Positions 9,091-16,990 of a stretch of 46,943 bases of DNA are shown here, in pieces. The stretch is taken from positions 1 through 46,943 of the forward strand of contig NZ_CAMYMD010000069.1 in assembly GCF_947259555.1 (NCBI RefSeq). The letters run 5' to 3'. Position numbers and translations under genes: made by a program. Position 1 is the first letter of the stretch. Each line of letters begins with the position of its first letter. The notes under the pieces were generated by a model. The model had not been told where the DNA came from and did no database searches. It saw only the letters and a program-made list of their open reading frames with translations. The DNA comes from an uncultured Roseovarius sp. (lineage in GTDB: Bacteria; Pseudomonadota; Alphaproteobacteria; Rhodobacterales; Rhodobacteraceae).

Positions 9091-9759
9091 ATGCGCCTGA
9101 ATGCAGATTTCTCACAGCGGGTCGTGATCCGGCCCGAGGATTACGACTGGGTCCAATCGCCGGCAGGCGGGGTGGAGCGGATGATGCTCGACCGGATTGG
9201 CGACGAGGTGGCGCGCGCCACGACCATCGTGCGGTTTGCGCCCGACTCGTGGTTTGATGCCCATACCCATGGCGGGGGTGAGGAATATCTCGTGCTCGAC
9301 GGGGTGTTCTCGGACGAATCGGGGGACTATCCGGCGGGCACCTATGTGCGCAATCCCATCGGCACCCGCCACAAGCCGCATACGCGCGAGGGCTGCACCA
9401 TCCTGGTGAAGCTGCATCAGTTCGACCCCTCGGATACCGAACAGTTCCATATCGACACGAACAAGGCCGAGTTTCGGCCCGGTCAGGTCGAGGGGCTGAG
9501 CGTGCTGCCGCTGCATGCGGCGGTGAACGAGAACGTGGCGCTGGTGTGTTGGGCCCCCGGCACGCGGTTCAACACGCATCGCCATTGGGGTGGGGAAGAG
9601 GTCTTCGTACTGGAGGGGACGTTTCAGGATGAGCATGGCGATTATCCTGCCGGGACCTGGCTGCGCAGCCCGCATCTGTCCGAGCATACGCCGTTTTCCG
9701 ATGAGGGCTGTCTGATTTACGTGAAGACGGGGCATTTGCTGGATCAGGCGGCGGCCTGA
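9091..9759 (+). CDS. Double-cupin protein (ChrR-type cupin repeats)
   Basis: A 222-residue protein made of two homologous cupin modules, about residues 45-110 and 148-213. Each module has HxHxGGEE-type ligands (H58, H60, E64; H163, H165, E169), the same FxDExGDYPAGT(Y/W)(V/L)R strand and a later histidine (H94 or H97; H199). The modules resemble the cupin of the anti-sigma factor ChrR, which guards against singlet oxygen, but the zinc-binding sigma-inhibiting N-terminal domain is absent and no ECF sigma gene is adjacent. A free-standing metal-dependent cupin is therefore the safer call. AGGAGG six bases before the ATG supports the start. Confidence 0.85.
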   Translation: MRLNADFSQRVVIRPEDYDWVQSPAGGVERMMLDRIGDEVARATTIVRFAPDSWFDAHTHGGGEEYLVLDGVFSDESGDYPAGTYVRNPIGTRHKPHTREGCTILVKLHQFDPSDTEQFHIDTNKAEFRPGQVEGLSVLPLHAAVNENVALVCWAPGTRFNTHRHWGGEEVFVLEGTFQDEHGDYPAGTWLRSPHLSEHTPFSDEGCLIYVKTGHLLDQAAA

Positions 9760-9820
9760 CGGGGCTGGTCCGAAGCGCACAATAGATTAAAGCACCCGCG
9801 CGATACGCGGCCGTCAGGCC

Positions 9821-9840
9821 GCCGCGCATCGACGGGCCGC
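9821..9840 (+). repeat. Left arm of 20-bp perfect inverted repeat
   Basis: GCCGCGCATCGACGGGCCGC; the exact reverse complement lies at 9943-9962. Confidence 0.9.
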
Positions 9841-9942
9841 CCCGACGGCACGGCGATTTGGCTGTAAACTGAGCATCACATGGATGTTTTCCTGACTTGG
9901 CAGTGATAAAGGTCTGCCGAACGCGCGTTGGATCGCCGCACC

Positions 9943-9962
9943 GCGGCCCGTCGATGCGCGGC
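9943..9962 (-). repeat. Right arm of 20-bp perfect inverted repeat
   Basis: GCGGCCCGTCGATGCGCGGC on the plus strand, exact reverse complement of 9821-9840. The neighbouring bases do not extend the match. Confidence 0.9.
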
Positions 9963-10015
9963 TTGCACCAAAGTGCGTCCTGTCCCGAAAACCGCGATCC
10001 GGTGCGTCACCCTGC

Positions 10016-11155
10016 CTAGCGCGGCAACGGGTTCTGTGCCCGGTTATAGGCCCGCCAGTCGGTGATCTCGGGGTAATACATCTGCCGCCAGCGACGCACG
10101 CGCGGGTTCATCACCCGCCGCCAGACGGGCGGCAGCATTGCCGCCATGGTCATCAGCGGATAGCCGTAAGGCAGCTGCGGGGCATCGGCCTCGGTATAGG
10201 TCTGCAACAGCGGAAAGCGGCGGTTGGGCTTGTAATGGTGGTCGGAATGGCGTTGCAGGTTGATCAGCAGCCAGTTGGACGCCTTGTGCGCGGCGTTCCA
10301 GCTGTGGCGCGGCTGCACATGCTCGTATTTGCCATTGCCCAGGTGTTTGCGCGTCAACCCGTAATGCTCGATGTAATTGACCAGTTCCAGCTGCCAGATG
10401 GCGACGAAGGCCTGCCAGACAAAGAGCGCGAGGCCGATCCAGCCGCCGACCAGAACGGCCAGCAGAGCCATCAACCCCTGCAAGGCCCAATAGCGAAAGA
10501 ACGGGTTTCTCGGATCGTGCCAGGGCCGGCCCTTGCGCGCGAGCATCTCGCGCTCGGCGCGGAAGGCGGAGAGAAAACTGCCCCGGAGCACGCGCGGAAA
10601 GAAGCGGTGGAACCCCTCGTTATAGCGCGCTGTCACCGGGTCGCGCGGGGTGCCGACATGGCGGTGATGCACTTGCAGATGTTCCGAGCGGAAATGCGAA
10701 TAGAGCACCATCGCCAACAGGAGATCGCCGAGAAACCGCTCGCCCCGGTCCTTTTGGTGCATCAATTCATGGCTGTAATTGATCCCGACGGTGCCGGTGA
10801 TGACCCCGACGCCGAAAAACAGCACGATGGTTTCCAGCGCTGACAGATGCGCGTCGCCGGGCCCGGTGACATACCAGATCATCCAGTAGAGCAGCCCGAA
10901 TTGCACCGGCGCCCAAATGAGCGTGATCGCCTTGTACCAGGTCAGTTGATCCTCGCGGGTCTCAAGATCGGAGTTCTCGGTGTCGAGGCCCAGAAACGCG
11001 TCGAGGATGGAAAAGAAATACCACGTCACCACCGGCAGCAGGATCACCGTCCAGCCGCCGTGAAGCGCGCCGAGGATGGCGACCGGTATGAGCAGCAGGG
11101 ACATCCAGAACGGCATGGCCCGGCTGAGCCTGGCGACCTGTGGGGCGGGGATCAT
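10016..11155 (-). CDS. alkB: Alkane 1-monooxygenase (AlkB)
   Basis: A 379-residue integral-membrane di-iron hydroxylase of the AlkB family, which oxidises the terminal methyl group of alkanes with rubredoxin-delivered electrons. The histidine boxes are in order: HELMHQ (129-134), EHLQVHHRHVGTPRDP (159-173) and LQRHSDHHY near the C-terminus, together with the family's NYIEHYGL segment. Several hydrophobic helices lie at residues 17-55, 75-125 and after 205. ATG 11155 is preceded by AGGAG at six bases. It lies 31 bases downstream of mutY on the same strand and may be read through from it. No rubredoxin, rubredoxin reductase or AlkS-type regulator is in the window. Confidence 0.9.
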   Translation of the reverse strand: MIPAPQVARLSRAMPFWMSLLLIPVAILGALHGGWTVILLPVVTWYFFSILDAFLGLDTENSDLETREDQLTWYKAITLIWAPVQFGLLYWMIWYVTGPGDAHLSALETIVLFFGVGVITGTVGINYSHELMHQKDRGERFLGDLLLAMVLYSHFRSEHLQVHHRHVGTPRDPVTARYNEGFHRFFPRVLRGSFLSAFRAEREMLARKGRPWHDPRNPFFRYWALQGLMALLAVLVGGWIGLALFVWQAFVAIWQLELVNYIEHYGLTRKHLGNGKYEHVQPRHSWNAAHKASNWLLINLQRHSDHHYKPNRRFPLLQTYTEADAPQLPYGYPLMTMAAMLPPVWRRVMNPRVRRWRQMYYPEITDWRAYNRAQNPLPR

Positions 11156-11186
11156 GACACACTCCTTTTTTACCGCTGAGCGCAGC

Positions 11187-12248
11187 CTAGGCGCTATTCT
11201 TGAACGCGCCTTGCGCAAGGTCAAATACCTTCCGCATGAGGGTGGGAAGATGCGCGGGGCGAAAGCTGTGAGCCGCGTGGAATGCGCCGCGCTCCGGCGG
11301 GGTGTCGTGCGGGACCTCTGCCACGAGAATCCTCAGTCGCAGGTGAAAATGGGTGAAGGTGTGCCGCGCCTCGGCGTCGATCATGTGCCAGTCGGCGGCA
11401 ATCGGCGGTGCCGGGTCCGGCGCGTCGCCCCAGGTGCTGCCGGGCCAGCCCAGCATGCCGCCCAGGAGACCGCTGTCGGGGCGCTCTTCCAACAGCCAGG
11501 CCCCGTCGCTGCGGCGGGCGACATAGGCATAGCCCAGCCGGGTCGGCTTGGGCTTTTTCGGGGTCTTGCGGGGCAAGTCCACCGCCGTGCCCGCGCGGCG
11601 CGCGGCGCAGGCCTGCATCCACGGGCAAAGGCCGCAGGCCGGCGATTTCGGTGTGCAGATCGTGGCACCGAGATCCATCACCGCCTGCGCGTAATCGCCG
11701 GGGCGCGATTCGGGCGTTAGCGCTGCCGCCGCCTCGGTCAGGTCCGGCTTGGCCTTGGGCAGGGGGGTGTGGATGTCATGCAGGCGGGCCATCACCCGCT
11801 CGACATTGCCATCGACCACCACCTCGGAGCGGTCGAAGGCGATGGCGGCGATGGCCGCCGCCGTGTAGGGGCCGATGCCCGGCAGGTCCATCAGCCCGGC
11901 GCGCGTGTCCGGGAACGTGCCGCCATGCTCAGCTGCCACCACGCGCGCGCATTTCAGAAGGTTGCGGGCGCGGGCGTAATAGCCAAGCCCGGCCCATTCG
12001 CCCATCACCTGCGCATCCGGGGCCTCTGCCAGATCACGCACGGTGGGCCAGAGCGTGGTGAACCGCTCGAAATAGGCCTTCACGGCGGCGACGGTGGTCT
12101 GTTGCAGCATCACCTCGCTGAGCCAGACACGATAGGGATCGGGCCGAACCCCGGCCGCCCGGTCGGCGGGCGAGACGCGCCACGGCAGGTCGCGGGCATG
12201 GGTGTCATACCAGCGCAGCAACTCCTCCGCATCGGCGGCATAACGCAT
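11187..12248 (-). CDS. mutY: A/G-specific adenine DNA glycosylase MutY
   Basis: A 353-residue base-excision repair enzyme that removes adenine opposite 8-oxoguanine. It has the N-terminal catalytic domain with E45 in WLSEVMLQQT, the helix-hairpin-helix LPGIGPYTA (122-130) and catalytic D146 (VDGNVERV). The [4Fe-4S] cysteines C198, C205, C208 and C214 have the MutY/Nth spacing C-x6-C-x2-C-x5-C. The C-terminal NUDIX-like 8-oxoG recognition domain begins after the DLPRKTPKKPKP linker. It is divergent from the DciA-like gene, with an 81-base shared upstream region. Confidence 0.96.
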   Translation of the reverse strand: MRYAADAEELLRWYDTHARDLPWRVSPADRAAGVRPDPYRVWLSEVMLQQTTVAAVKAYFERFTTLWPTVRDLAEAPDAQVMGEWAGLGYYARARNLLKCARVVAAEHGGTFPDTRAGLMDLPGIGPYTAAAIAAIAFDRSEVVVDGNVERVMARLHDIHTPLPKAKPDLTEAAAALTPESRPGDYAQAVMDLGATICTPKSPACGLCPWMQACAARRAGTAVDLPRKTPKKPKPTRLGYAYVARRSDGAWLLEERPDSGLLGGMLGWPGSTWGDAPDPAPPIAADWHMIDAEARHTFTHFHLRLRILVAEVPHDTPPERGAFHAAHSFRPAHLPTLMRKVFDLAQGAFKNSA

Positions 12249-12329
12249 AGTTTATTCCTCATCTCTCAATCAGGTCTGGCATCCCCGGCCACATGTCATA
12301 GATTAGCGTCAATGAGGAGGGTGCCAAGC

Positions 12330-12839
12330 ATGGCCGGTCAAAAGGCGACAAAATACGGGTTCAAGCGCACTTCGACGCTGTTGCAGCCGAGCATCCGCCG
12401 CGCGTCGGAAACGCGCGGCTTTGCGCAGTCGCGCCTGCTGACCCATTGGGCCGAGATCGCGGGCGAGGATATCGCCGCCATCGCCCGGCCGGTCGAGGTC
12501 TCTTATGCCCGGCAGGGGATGGGGGCGACGCTGACCATTCTGACCACCGGTGCGCAGGCCCCGATGCTGGAAATGCAGAAAGAAAAGCTGCGCGAGCGGG
12601 TCAATGCCGTCTACGGCTACAACGCCATTGCGCGTCTTCGCATTACCCAGACCGCGCCTGTGGGGTTTGCCGACGGAAAAGTGGATTTTGACCACCGCCC
12701 GAAACCCAAGATTCAGACCAAGCCCGCCCCTGAAACAACCCGAGCCGCTGCAGAGCTGACGGCCCCCGTTTCTGATGACGGTTTGCGTGCCGCGCTGGAA
12801 TCGCTCGCGCGCAACGTATTAAGCAGATCGCAACGCTGA
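12330..12839 (+). CDS. DUF721 / DciA-like protein
   Basis: A 169-residue DUF721 protein. In bacteria without DnaC or DnaI, DciA relatives act in loading the replicative helicase, so a replication role is likely by family. The conserved block runs through residues 25-105: a basic helix, THWAEIAGEDIAAIARP, a strand-rich centre LTILTTGAQAPMLEMQKEKLRERVNAVYG, and RLRITQ. The C-terminal 60 residues are low-complexity and proline/alanine rich. The ATG follows GAGGAGG at nine bases, which rules out the longer open frame. The DsbA-like gene follows 27 bases later. Confidence 0.82.
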   Translation: MAGQKATKYGFKRTSTLLQPSIRRASETRGFAQSRLLTHWAEIAGEDIAAIARPVEVSYARQGMGATLTILTTGAQAPMLEMQKEKLRERVNAVYGYNAIARLRITQTAPVGFADGKVDFDHRPKPKIQTKPAPETTRAAAELTAPVSDDGLRAALESLARNVLSRSQR

Positions 12840-12866
12840 ACTTCCCGAACAGACAAAGGTGAGACG

Positions 12867-13469
12867 ATGAAACAACTGATCGCAACCGGGGCGTTGGCCC
12901 TTGCCATGCTTGCAGGCCCCGTTCAGGCACAGGACGCCGACACCTCGCAGATCACCGAAATGACGATGGGCCCGGCGGATGCCAAGGTGACGATCATCGA
13001 ATATGCGTCCTTTACCTGCCCACATTGCGCGAATTTCCACAAAGGCCCGCTTAAAGATCTCAAGGCCGATTACATCGACACTGACAAGGTGCATTTCATT
13101 TATCGCGATGTCTATTTCGACCGGTTCGGTCTCTGGGCCTCGATGGTGGCGCGCTGTGGCGGGCAAGAGAAATTCTTTGGCATCTCCGACATGATTTATG
13201 AGCAACAGCGGGAATGGACCCAAGGCGAACCGGACGAGATTGCCGATAACCTGCGCCGCATCGGCAAGGTCGCGGGTATTGAGCCTGACACGCTCGAAGC
13301 GTGCCTGAACAACAATGACAAGGCCAAGGCTCTTGTCGCATGGTATCAGGAGAATGCCGAGGCGCATGAGGTAAGTTCCACCCCGACGCTGATCATCAAC
13401 GGGCAGAAATACTCGAATATGGCGTACGATGAACTCAAGACGATCATCGACGAGAAGCTGGCCGAATAA
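12867..13469 (+). CDS. DsbA-family periplasmic thiol:disulfide protein
   Basis: A 200-residue secreted thioredoxin-fold protein. A signal peptide ends near VQAQ (about residue 22); the active site is C51-P-H-C54 in ASFTCPHCANFH, and a cis-proline loop SSTPTLIING lies near residue 170. The single-domain layout with an inserted helical segment matches the DsbA/BdbD-like group seen in alphaproteobacteria. It would oxidise or shuffle disulfides of exported proteins. A ribosome site AAAGGTGAG precedes the ATG. Downstream, 13485-13508 can form a 9-bp stem with one G-U pair but has no U run. Confidence 0.9.
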   Translation: MKQLIATGALALAMLAGPVQAQDADTSQITEMTMGPADAKVTIIEYASFTCPHCANFHKGPLKDLKADYIDTDKVHFIYRDVYFDRFGLWASMVARCGGQEKFFGISDMIYEQQREWTQGEPDEIADNLRRIGKVAGIEPDTLEACLNNNDKAKALVAWYQENAEAHEVSSTPTLIINGQKYSNMAYDELKTIIDEKLAE

Positions 13470-13545
13470 GCGCGACGCGGTGCAGGGCCGGGATTGATGT
13501 CCTGGCCCGCATATCTTCTGGACACGGCCCCGCTCTGGTGGCAGG

Positions 13546-13557
13546 ATTTGATCAAAT
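13546..13557. promoter_or_regulatory. 12-bp palindrome upstream of the aminotransferase
   Basis: ATTTGATCAAAT is a perfect palindrome placed 15 bases before the GGAGG ribosome site of the aminotransferase (13572-13576). It is a candidate operator in an otherwise GC-rich stretch. Its half-sites abut, so it is not the spaced FNR box. Confidence 0.3.
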
Positions 13558-13581
13558 TTTCCAATCTGTCCGGAGGCCGCC

Positions 13582-14931
13582 ATGAAAGACGACAACTTCC
13601 TGCGTGAAATGAACGCCCGTCACCTCTGGCACCCGATGGGGCATCCCGGTGAGCAGCAGGCCAATGCGCCCAAGATCATCAAGGGCGCTGAGGGCGTGCG
13701 GATCACGGATATCGATGGGCATGATCCGGTGGATGCGGTGGGTGGTCTTTGGTGCGTCAACCTCGGCTATTCCAACGATGCGGTGAAGCAGGCGATCTCC
13801 GATCAACTCTGGCAGTTGCCCTATTATTCGGCCTTTGCCGGCACCACCAACCCGGCGGCCATCGAGGCGTCCTATGCGGTGCAGGAATTCTTTGCCGAGG
13901 ACGGGATGACGCGCGTGTTCTTTACCTCGGGCGGGTCGGACAGCGTCGATACCGCGCTGCGGATGGCGCGGCAGTATCACCGCCTTCGCGGTGAACCGAC
14001 GCGCACCAAGTTTCTCAGCCTCAAGAAGGGCTATCACGGCACCCATTGGGGCGGGGCGAGCGTCAACGGCAACAACCGCTTCCGGATCACCTATGAGCCG
14101 CTCTTGCCGGGCTGTTTCCACCTGCCCAGCCCCTATACCTATCGCAACCCGTTCGACGAAACTGATGGTGCCAAGCTGGCTGAAAAGATCGCCGCCGCGA
14201 TGGTCGACGAGATCGAGTTTCAGGATCCCAGCACCATCGCCGCCTTCATCATGGAGCCGATACAGGGCGCCGGTGGGGTGATCGTACCGGATGCGAGCTT
14301 TATGAAGCACATGCGCGAGATCTGCGACCGCTACGGCATCCTGCTGATCTCCGACGAGGTGATCACCGGCTTTGGCCGCACCGGCGACTGGACCGGCGCG
14401 CGGCATTGGGGCGTGCAGCCCGACATGATGACCATCGCCAAGGGCATCACCTCGGGCTACTTCCCGGTGGGTGGCGTTCTGCTGGGTGACAAGGTGGCGG
14501 ATGTCTTCGAGAACGCGGGACCCGAGGGCAGCATCTGGACCGGCTACACCTATTCGGCGCATCCCGTGGGGGCGGCGGCGGTGGTGGCCTGCCTGTCAGA
14601 GACGCTGCGGCTCGATACCAAGACCAACGCAGCGGCGCGCGGCACGCAGCTTTACGAGGGTGTCTGCAAGCTGGCGGAGAAACACGACATCATCGGCGAT
14701 GTGCGGGGCGGGCATGGCCTTATGACCGGGATCGAACTGGTCAGCGACCGGACGAAAAAGACGCCGCTGGACGGCGAGACGATGAAACGCGTGCATCAGG
14801 CGACCTATGAGGCGGGGGCCATGGTGCGGCTCGGCGCGCATAACGTGCTGATGTCGCCGCCGCTGGTGATCACCGAGGCCGAGGTCGATGTGATCCTCGC
14901 CTCGCTCGACGCGGGCTTTGCCGCGGCCTGA
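13582..14931 (+). CDS. Class III (omega) aminotransferase, PLP-dependent
   Basis: A 449-residue fold-type I transaminase. Readable features are the PLP phosphate loop TSGGSDSVD (115-123), the EPIQGAGGVIVP segment (225-236), the cofactor aspartate in LLISDEV (D258), Schiff-base lysine K287 in MTIAKGITSGYFPVGG, and YTYSAHPVGAAA. Relatives transfer the amino group of omega-amino acids, polyamines or taurine to pyruvate; the substrate cannot be fixed from sequence. GGAGG precedes the ATG. The gene appears to be transcribed alone, ending at a run of hairpins starting at 14939. Confidence 0.88.
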   Translation: MKDDNFLREMNARHLWHPMGHPGEQQANAPKIIKGAEGVRITDIDGHDPVDAVGGLWCVNLGYSNDAVKQAISDQLWQLPYYSAFAGTTNPAAIEASYAVQEFFAEDGMTRVFFTSGGSDSVDTALRMARQYHRLRGEPTRTKFLSLKKGYHGTHWGGASVNGNNRFRITYEPLLPGCFHLPSPYTYRNPFDETDGAKLAEKIAAAMVDEIEFQDPSTIAAFIMEPIQGAGGVIVPDASFMKHMREICDRYGILLISDEVITGFGRTGDWTGARHWGVQPDMMTIAKGITSGYFPVGGVLLGDKVADVFENAGPEGSIWTGYTYSAHPVGAAAVVACLSETLRLDTKTNAAARGTQLYEGVCKLAEKHDIIGDVRGGHGLMTGIELVSDRTKKTPLDGETMKRVHQATYEAGAMVRLGAHNVLMSPPLVITEAEVDVILASLDAGFAAA

Positions 14932-14938
14932 GGGGCAG

Positions 14939-15033
14939 GCCAAGCCGTTTCAAACGGCTTGGCACGAGCGCTTTGAAAAGCGCTTGTGCGCTGAGCCTTC
15001 GAAGGCTCAGCCAAATCGGCTCCACGCCGATTT
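14939..15033. repeat. Four back-to-back palindromes at a convergent junction
   Basis: Perfect palindrome 1 is 14939-14963 (12-base arms around C14951). Palindrome 2 is 14962-14989 (13-base arms, one G-T pair, two-base centre). Palindrome 3 is 14990-15011 (perfect, 22 bases, centre TTCGAA). Hairpin 4 is AAATCGGC-tccac-GCCGATTT at 15013-15033, partly inside the end of the minus-strand gene. They touch or overlap by at most two bases. Centres are alike: TTTCAAA, CTTTGAAAAG and CTTCGAAG. There are no U tracts. Confidence 0.85.
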
Positions 15034-15291
15034 CATGGCGTTCGACATGTTGTCCCATGCCTGATCGGCACCGGTCTTGAAATCCTTCCATGCCTCGGCG
15101 CTGGCGGCCTGTATCTTGTCATACTCGGCCTCCATCTCACCACGCCTTTCGCGCAGGTCCTTGATTTGCTCGTGATACTTGGCCTGCATGTCGGCGGAGG
15201 CTTCCTGGGATTGGGCCTGTAGCTTGTCGATCTCGGCTTTCCACTGATCGAGCTGGGCTTGCAGTTTCTTCTGATAGGTCTCTTTGTCCAT
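15007..15291 (-). CDS. Small coiled-coil protein of unknown function
   Basis: A 94-residue soluble protein with no signal peptide. Residues 1-68 are a charged, glutamine-rich helix with heptad-like spacing (EIDKLQAQSQEASADMQAKY), consistent with a coiled coil. The last 25 residues are aromatic-rich, with tryptophans in EAWKDF, QAWDNM and SAWSRFG. I do not recognise a characterised family; small Sll1863-like stress proteins look similar in composition only. AGGAGG seven bases before the ATG makes it a well-supported gene. Its last codons fall inside a hairpin of the palindrome array. Confidence 0.8.
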   Translation of the reverse strand: MDKETYQKKLQAQLDQWKAEIDKLQAQSQEASADMQAKYHEQIKDLRERRGEMEAEYDKIQAASAEAWKDFKTGADQAWDNMSNAMKSAWSRFG

Positions 15292-15350
15292 ATCGCGTCC
15301 TCCTTTTGCGTCGGTTTACTGAGTAAAGCTAAGTGTTCTGTATGGAAATG

Positions 15351-15379
15351 AAAGGGGCCACCGGATTGCCGGTGGCCCC
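15351..15379 (-). terminator. Rho-independent terminator of the Usp-symporter unit
   Basis: A perfect 11-bp stem, GGGGCCACCGG (15354-15364) and CCGGTGGCCCC (15369-15379), with a four-base loop. On the minus strand it is followed by UUUCAUUU. It starts 27 bases after the symporter stop. Confidence 0.85.
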
Positions 15380-15405
15380 TTCGCGTGTTCTCAAGACGTG
15401 CGAGT

Positions 15406-16962
15406 TTATTCGAACTTCTTGATTTCACCCGATTTCAGGCGGCTCATGTAGCTGTTGAGCTCGCGCTTGACAATCGGCATCAGGAAGTAGAGGCCGATAA
15501 TGTTCACAACCGCCATGGCAAAGATCGCCGCATCCGAGAAGTCGATCACCGGGCCGAGCTGTGCTGCAGCTCCGATAACCACGAAGATGCAGAAGATGAC
15601 CTTGAATACCAGTTCCTTGGTCTCGCCCTCGCCAAAGAGGTAGGTCCACGCCTTTAGGCCGTAGTAAGACCAGGTGATCATCGTCGAGAAGGCAAACAGC
15701 ACCACGGCGAGCGCCAGGATATAGGGGAACCAGCTGATCTTGCTGCCGAAGGCCGCTGAGGTCAGGCCCACGCCCGAGGTGTCGCCAACGGTCTTGACGG
15801 CGGTGCCAGCCTCGTTGAGCAGGTAGCGTCCGGTTTCGGGATCCATTACCAGTTGCTGAGTGATGATGATCACCAGCGCGGTCATGGTGCAAACCACGAC
15901 CGTGTCGATGAAAGGCTCCAGCAGCGAGACCAGACCTTCGGTGATCGGCTCCTTGGTCTTGACCGCCGAGTGCGCGATGGCCGCAGAGCCGACCCCGGCC
16001 TCGTTGGAGAACGCCGCCCGCTTGAAGCCCTGGATCAGCGCGCCAACCATGCCGCCCGCAACGCCCAGGCCCGTGAAGGCACCGGCAAAGATCTGACCGA
16101 TGGCCCAGCCGACGAGGTGATAATTCATCATGATGATAAGCAGCGCTGTGCCGACGTAGAGAACTCCCATGAACGGCACGACCTTTTCTGTCACCCGCGC
16201 GATTGACTTGATCCCGCCGACGATCACCGCAAAGACGATGGCCGCAAAGACGATACCGGTGATCCAGCCGGGATAATCGCCGACAACACCACTGATCTGT
16301 TGATGGGCCTGGTTGGCCTGGAACATGTTGCCGCCGCCAAGCGCGCCGAGGATGCAGAAGATCGAGAACAGGACGGCGAGGATCTTGCCCCCCGGCAGCC
16401 CGCGCTCGGCAAAGCCCTTGGAGAGGTAATACATCGGCCCGCCCGAGACGCGCCCGTCAGGGTATTCGTTGCGGTATTTGACGCCCAGTGTGCATTCGGT
16501 GAATTTCGATGCCATGCCCATCAGCGCGGCAAGGATCATCCAGAACGTGGCCCCCGGACCGCCAATGCCGATGGCCACCGCGACACCGGCGATATTGCCG
16601 AGGCCCACGGTGCCCGACAGGGCGGTGGCAAGCGCCTGGAAATGGCTGACCTCGCCCGCATCGTTGGGGTCGGAATAGTCGCCCTTCACGAGCGAGATGG
16701 CATGGCCCACGGCGCGAAATTGGATAAAGCCGAAATAGAGCGTGAAGACTGTGGCACCGATCACTAGCCAGGCCACGATCCAGGGGAATGTGGTGCCCGG
16801 AAAGTTGGAGAAGATCAGGCTGACGAACCAGCCGGTGGAATTGGCGAAAATCTGGTTGACCTTGTCGTCAAGCGAGGCCGCCTGCTCTTGGGCGAAGGCA
16901 GGAACGCTCGTCAGCGCCAGCCCCGCCGCGGCGAGGGCCGCGGAAAATACGTTGCGATTCAT
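15406..16962 (-). CDS. AGCS-family sodium:alanine/glycine symporter
   Basis: A 518-residue inner-membrane symporter that takes up alanine or glycine with Na+. Family hallmarks are [16 protein letters not shown], the [10 protein letters not shown] segment, [27 protein letters not shown], and [16 protein letters not shown]. About eleven helices are expected. The N-terminus is unusual for the family: about 21 residues look like a cleavable signal peptide ([20 protein letters not shown]). ATG 16962 places AGGG nine bases upstream; ATG 16971 immediately abuts it. The gene lies 28 bases after the Usp gene, so the two are probably co-transcribed. Confidence 0.92.
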   Translation of the reverse strand: MNRNVFSAALAAAGLALTSVPAFAQEQAASLDDKVNQIFANSTGWFVSLIFSNFPGTTFPWIVAWLVIGATVFTLYFGFIQFRAVGHAISLVKGDYSDPNDAGEVSHFQALATALSGTVGLGNIAGVAVAIGIGGPGATFWMILAALMGMASKFTECTLGVKYRNEYPDGRVSGGPMYYLSKGFAERGLPGGKILAVLFSIFCILGALGGGNMFQANQAHQQISGVVGDYPGWITGIVFAAIVFAVIVGGIKSIARVTEKVVPFMGVLYVGTALLIIMMNYHLVGWAIGQIFAGAFTGLGVAGGMVGALIQGFKRAAFSNEAGVGSAAIAHSAVKTKEPITEGLVSLLEPFIDTVVVCTMTALVIIITQQLVMDPETGRYLLNEAGTAVKTVGDTSGVGLTSAAFGSKISWFPYILALAVVLFAFSTMITWSYYGLKAWTYLFGEGETKELVFKVIFCIFVVIGAAAQLGPVIDFSDAAIFAMAVVNIIGLYFLMPIVKRELNSYMSRLKSGEIKKFE

Positions 16963-16990
16963 ATGTTTCATCCCTGTTCTTGTTTTTGCA

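Larger units (their letters stand above)
9807..9962. ncRNA. Candidate structured intergenic element or RNA
   Basis: Between convergent genes, a perfect 20-bp inverted repeat (9821-9840 with 9943-9962) encloses 102 bases. Nested inside are a 7-bp stem CGGCGAT (9851-9857) with ATCGCCG (9932-9938), a short CATC/GATG hairpin (9874-9886), and TTGGCAG (9897-9903) pairing with CTGCCGA (9914-9920). Just outside the left arm GCGGCC-GTCA-GGCCGC (9807-9822) forms another hairpin. There is no U tract and no clear promoter. It could be a small RNA, a bidirectional transcription barrier or a miniature inverted-repeat element; no target-site duplication is seen. Confidence 0.4.

Noticed and set aside
9821..9962. 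Transposable-element explanation for the inverted repeat
   Set aside because: No target-site duplication and no transposase; kept as a structured element rather than called a MITE.
9807..9962. 6S RNA, SRP RNA, tmRNA or RNase P RNA
   Set aside because: None of the diagnostic core sequences of these RNAs is recognisable in the element.
13485..13508. Stem after dsbA resembling a terminator
   Set aside because: It has one G-U pair and no U run, so it is too weak to list as a terminator.
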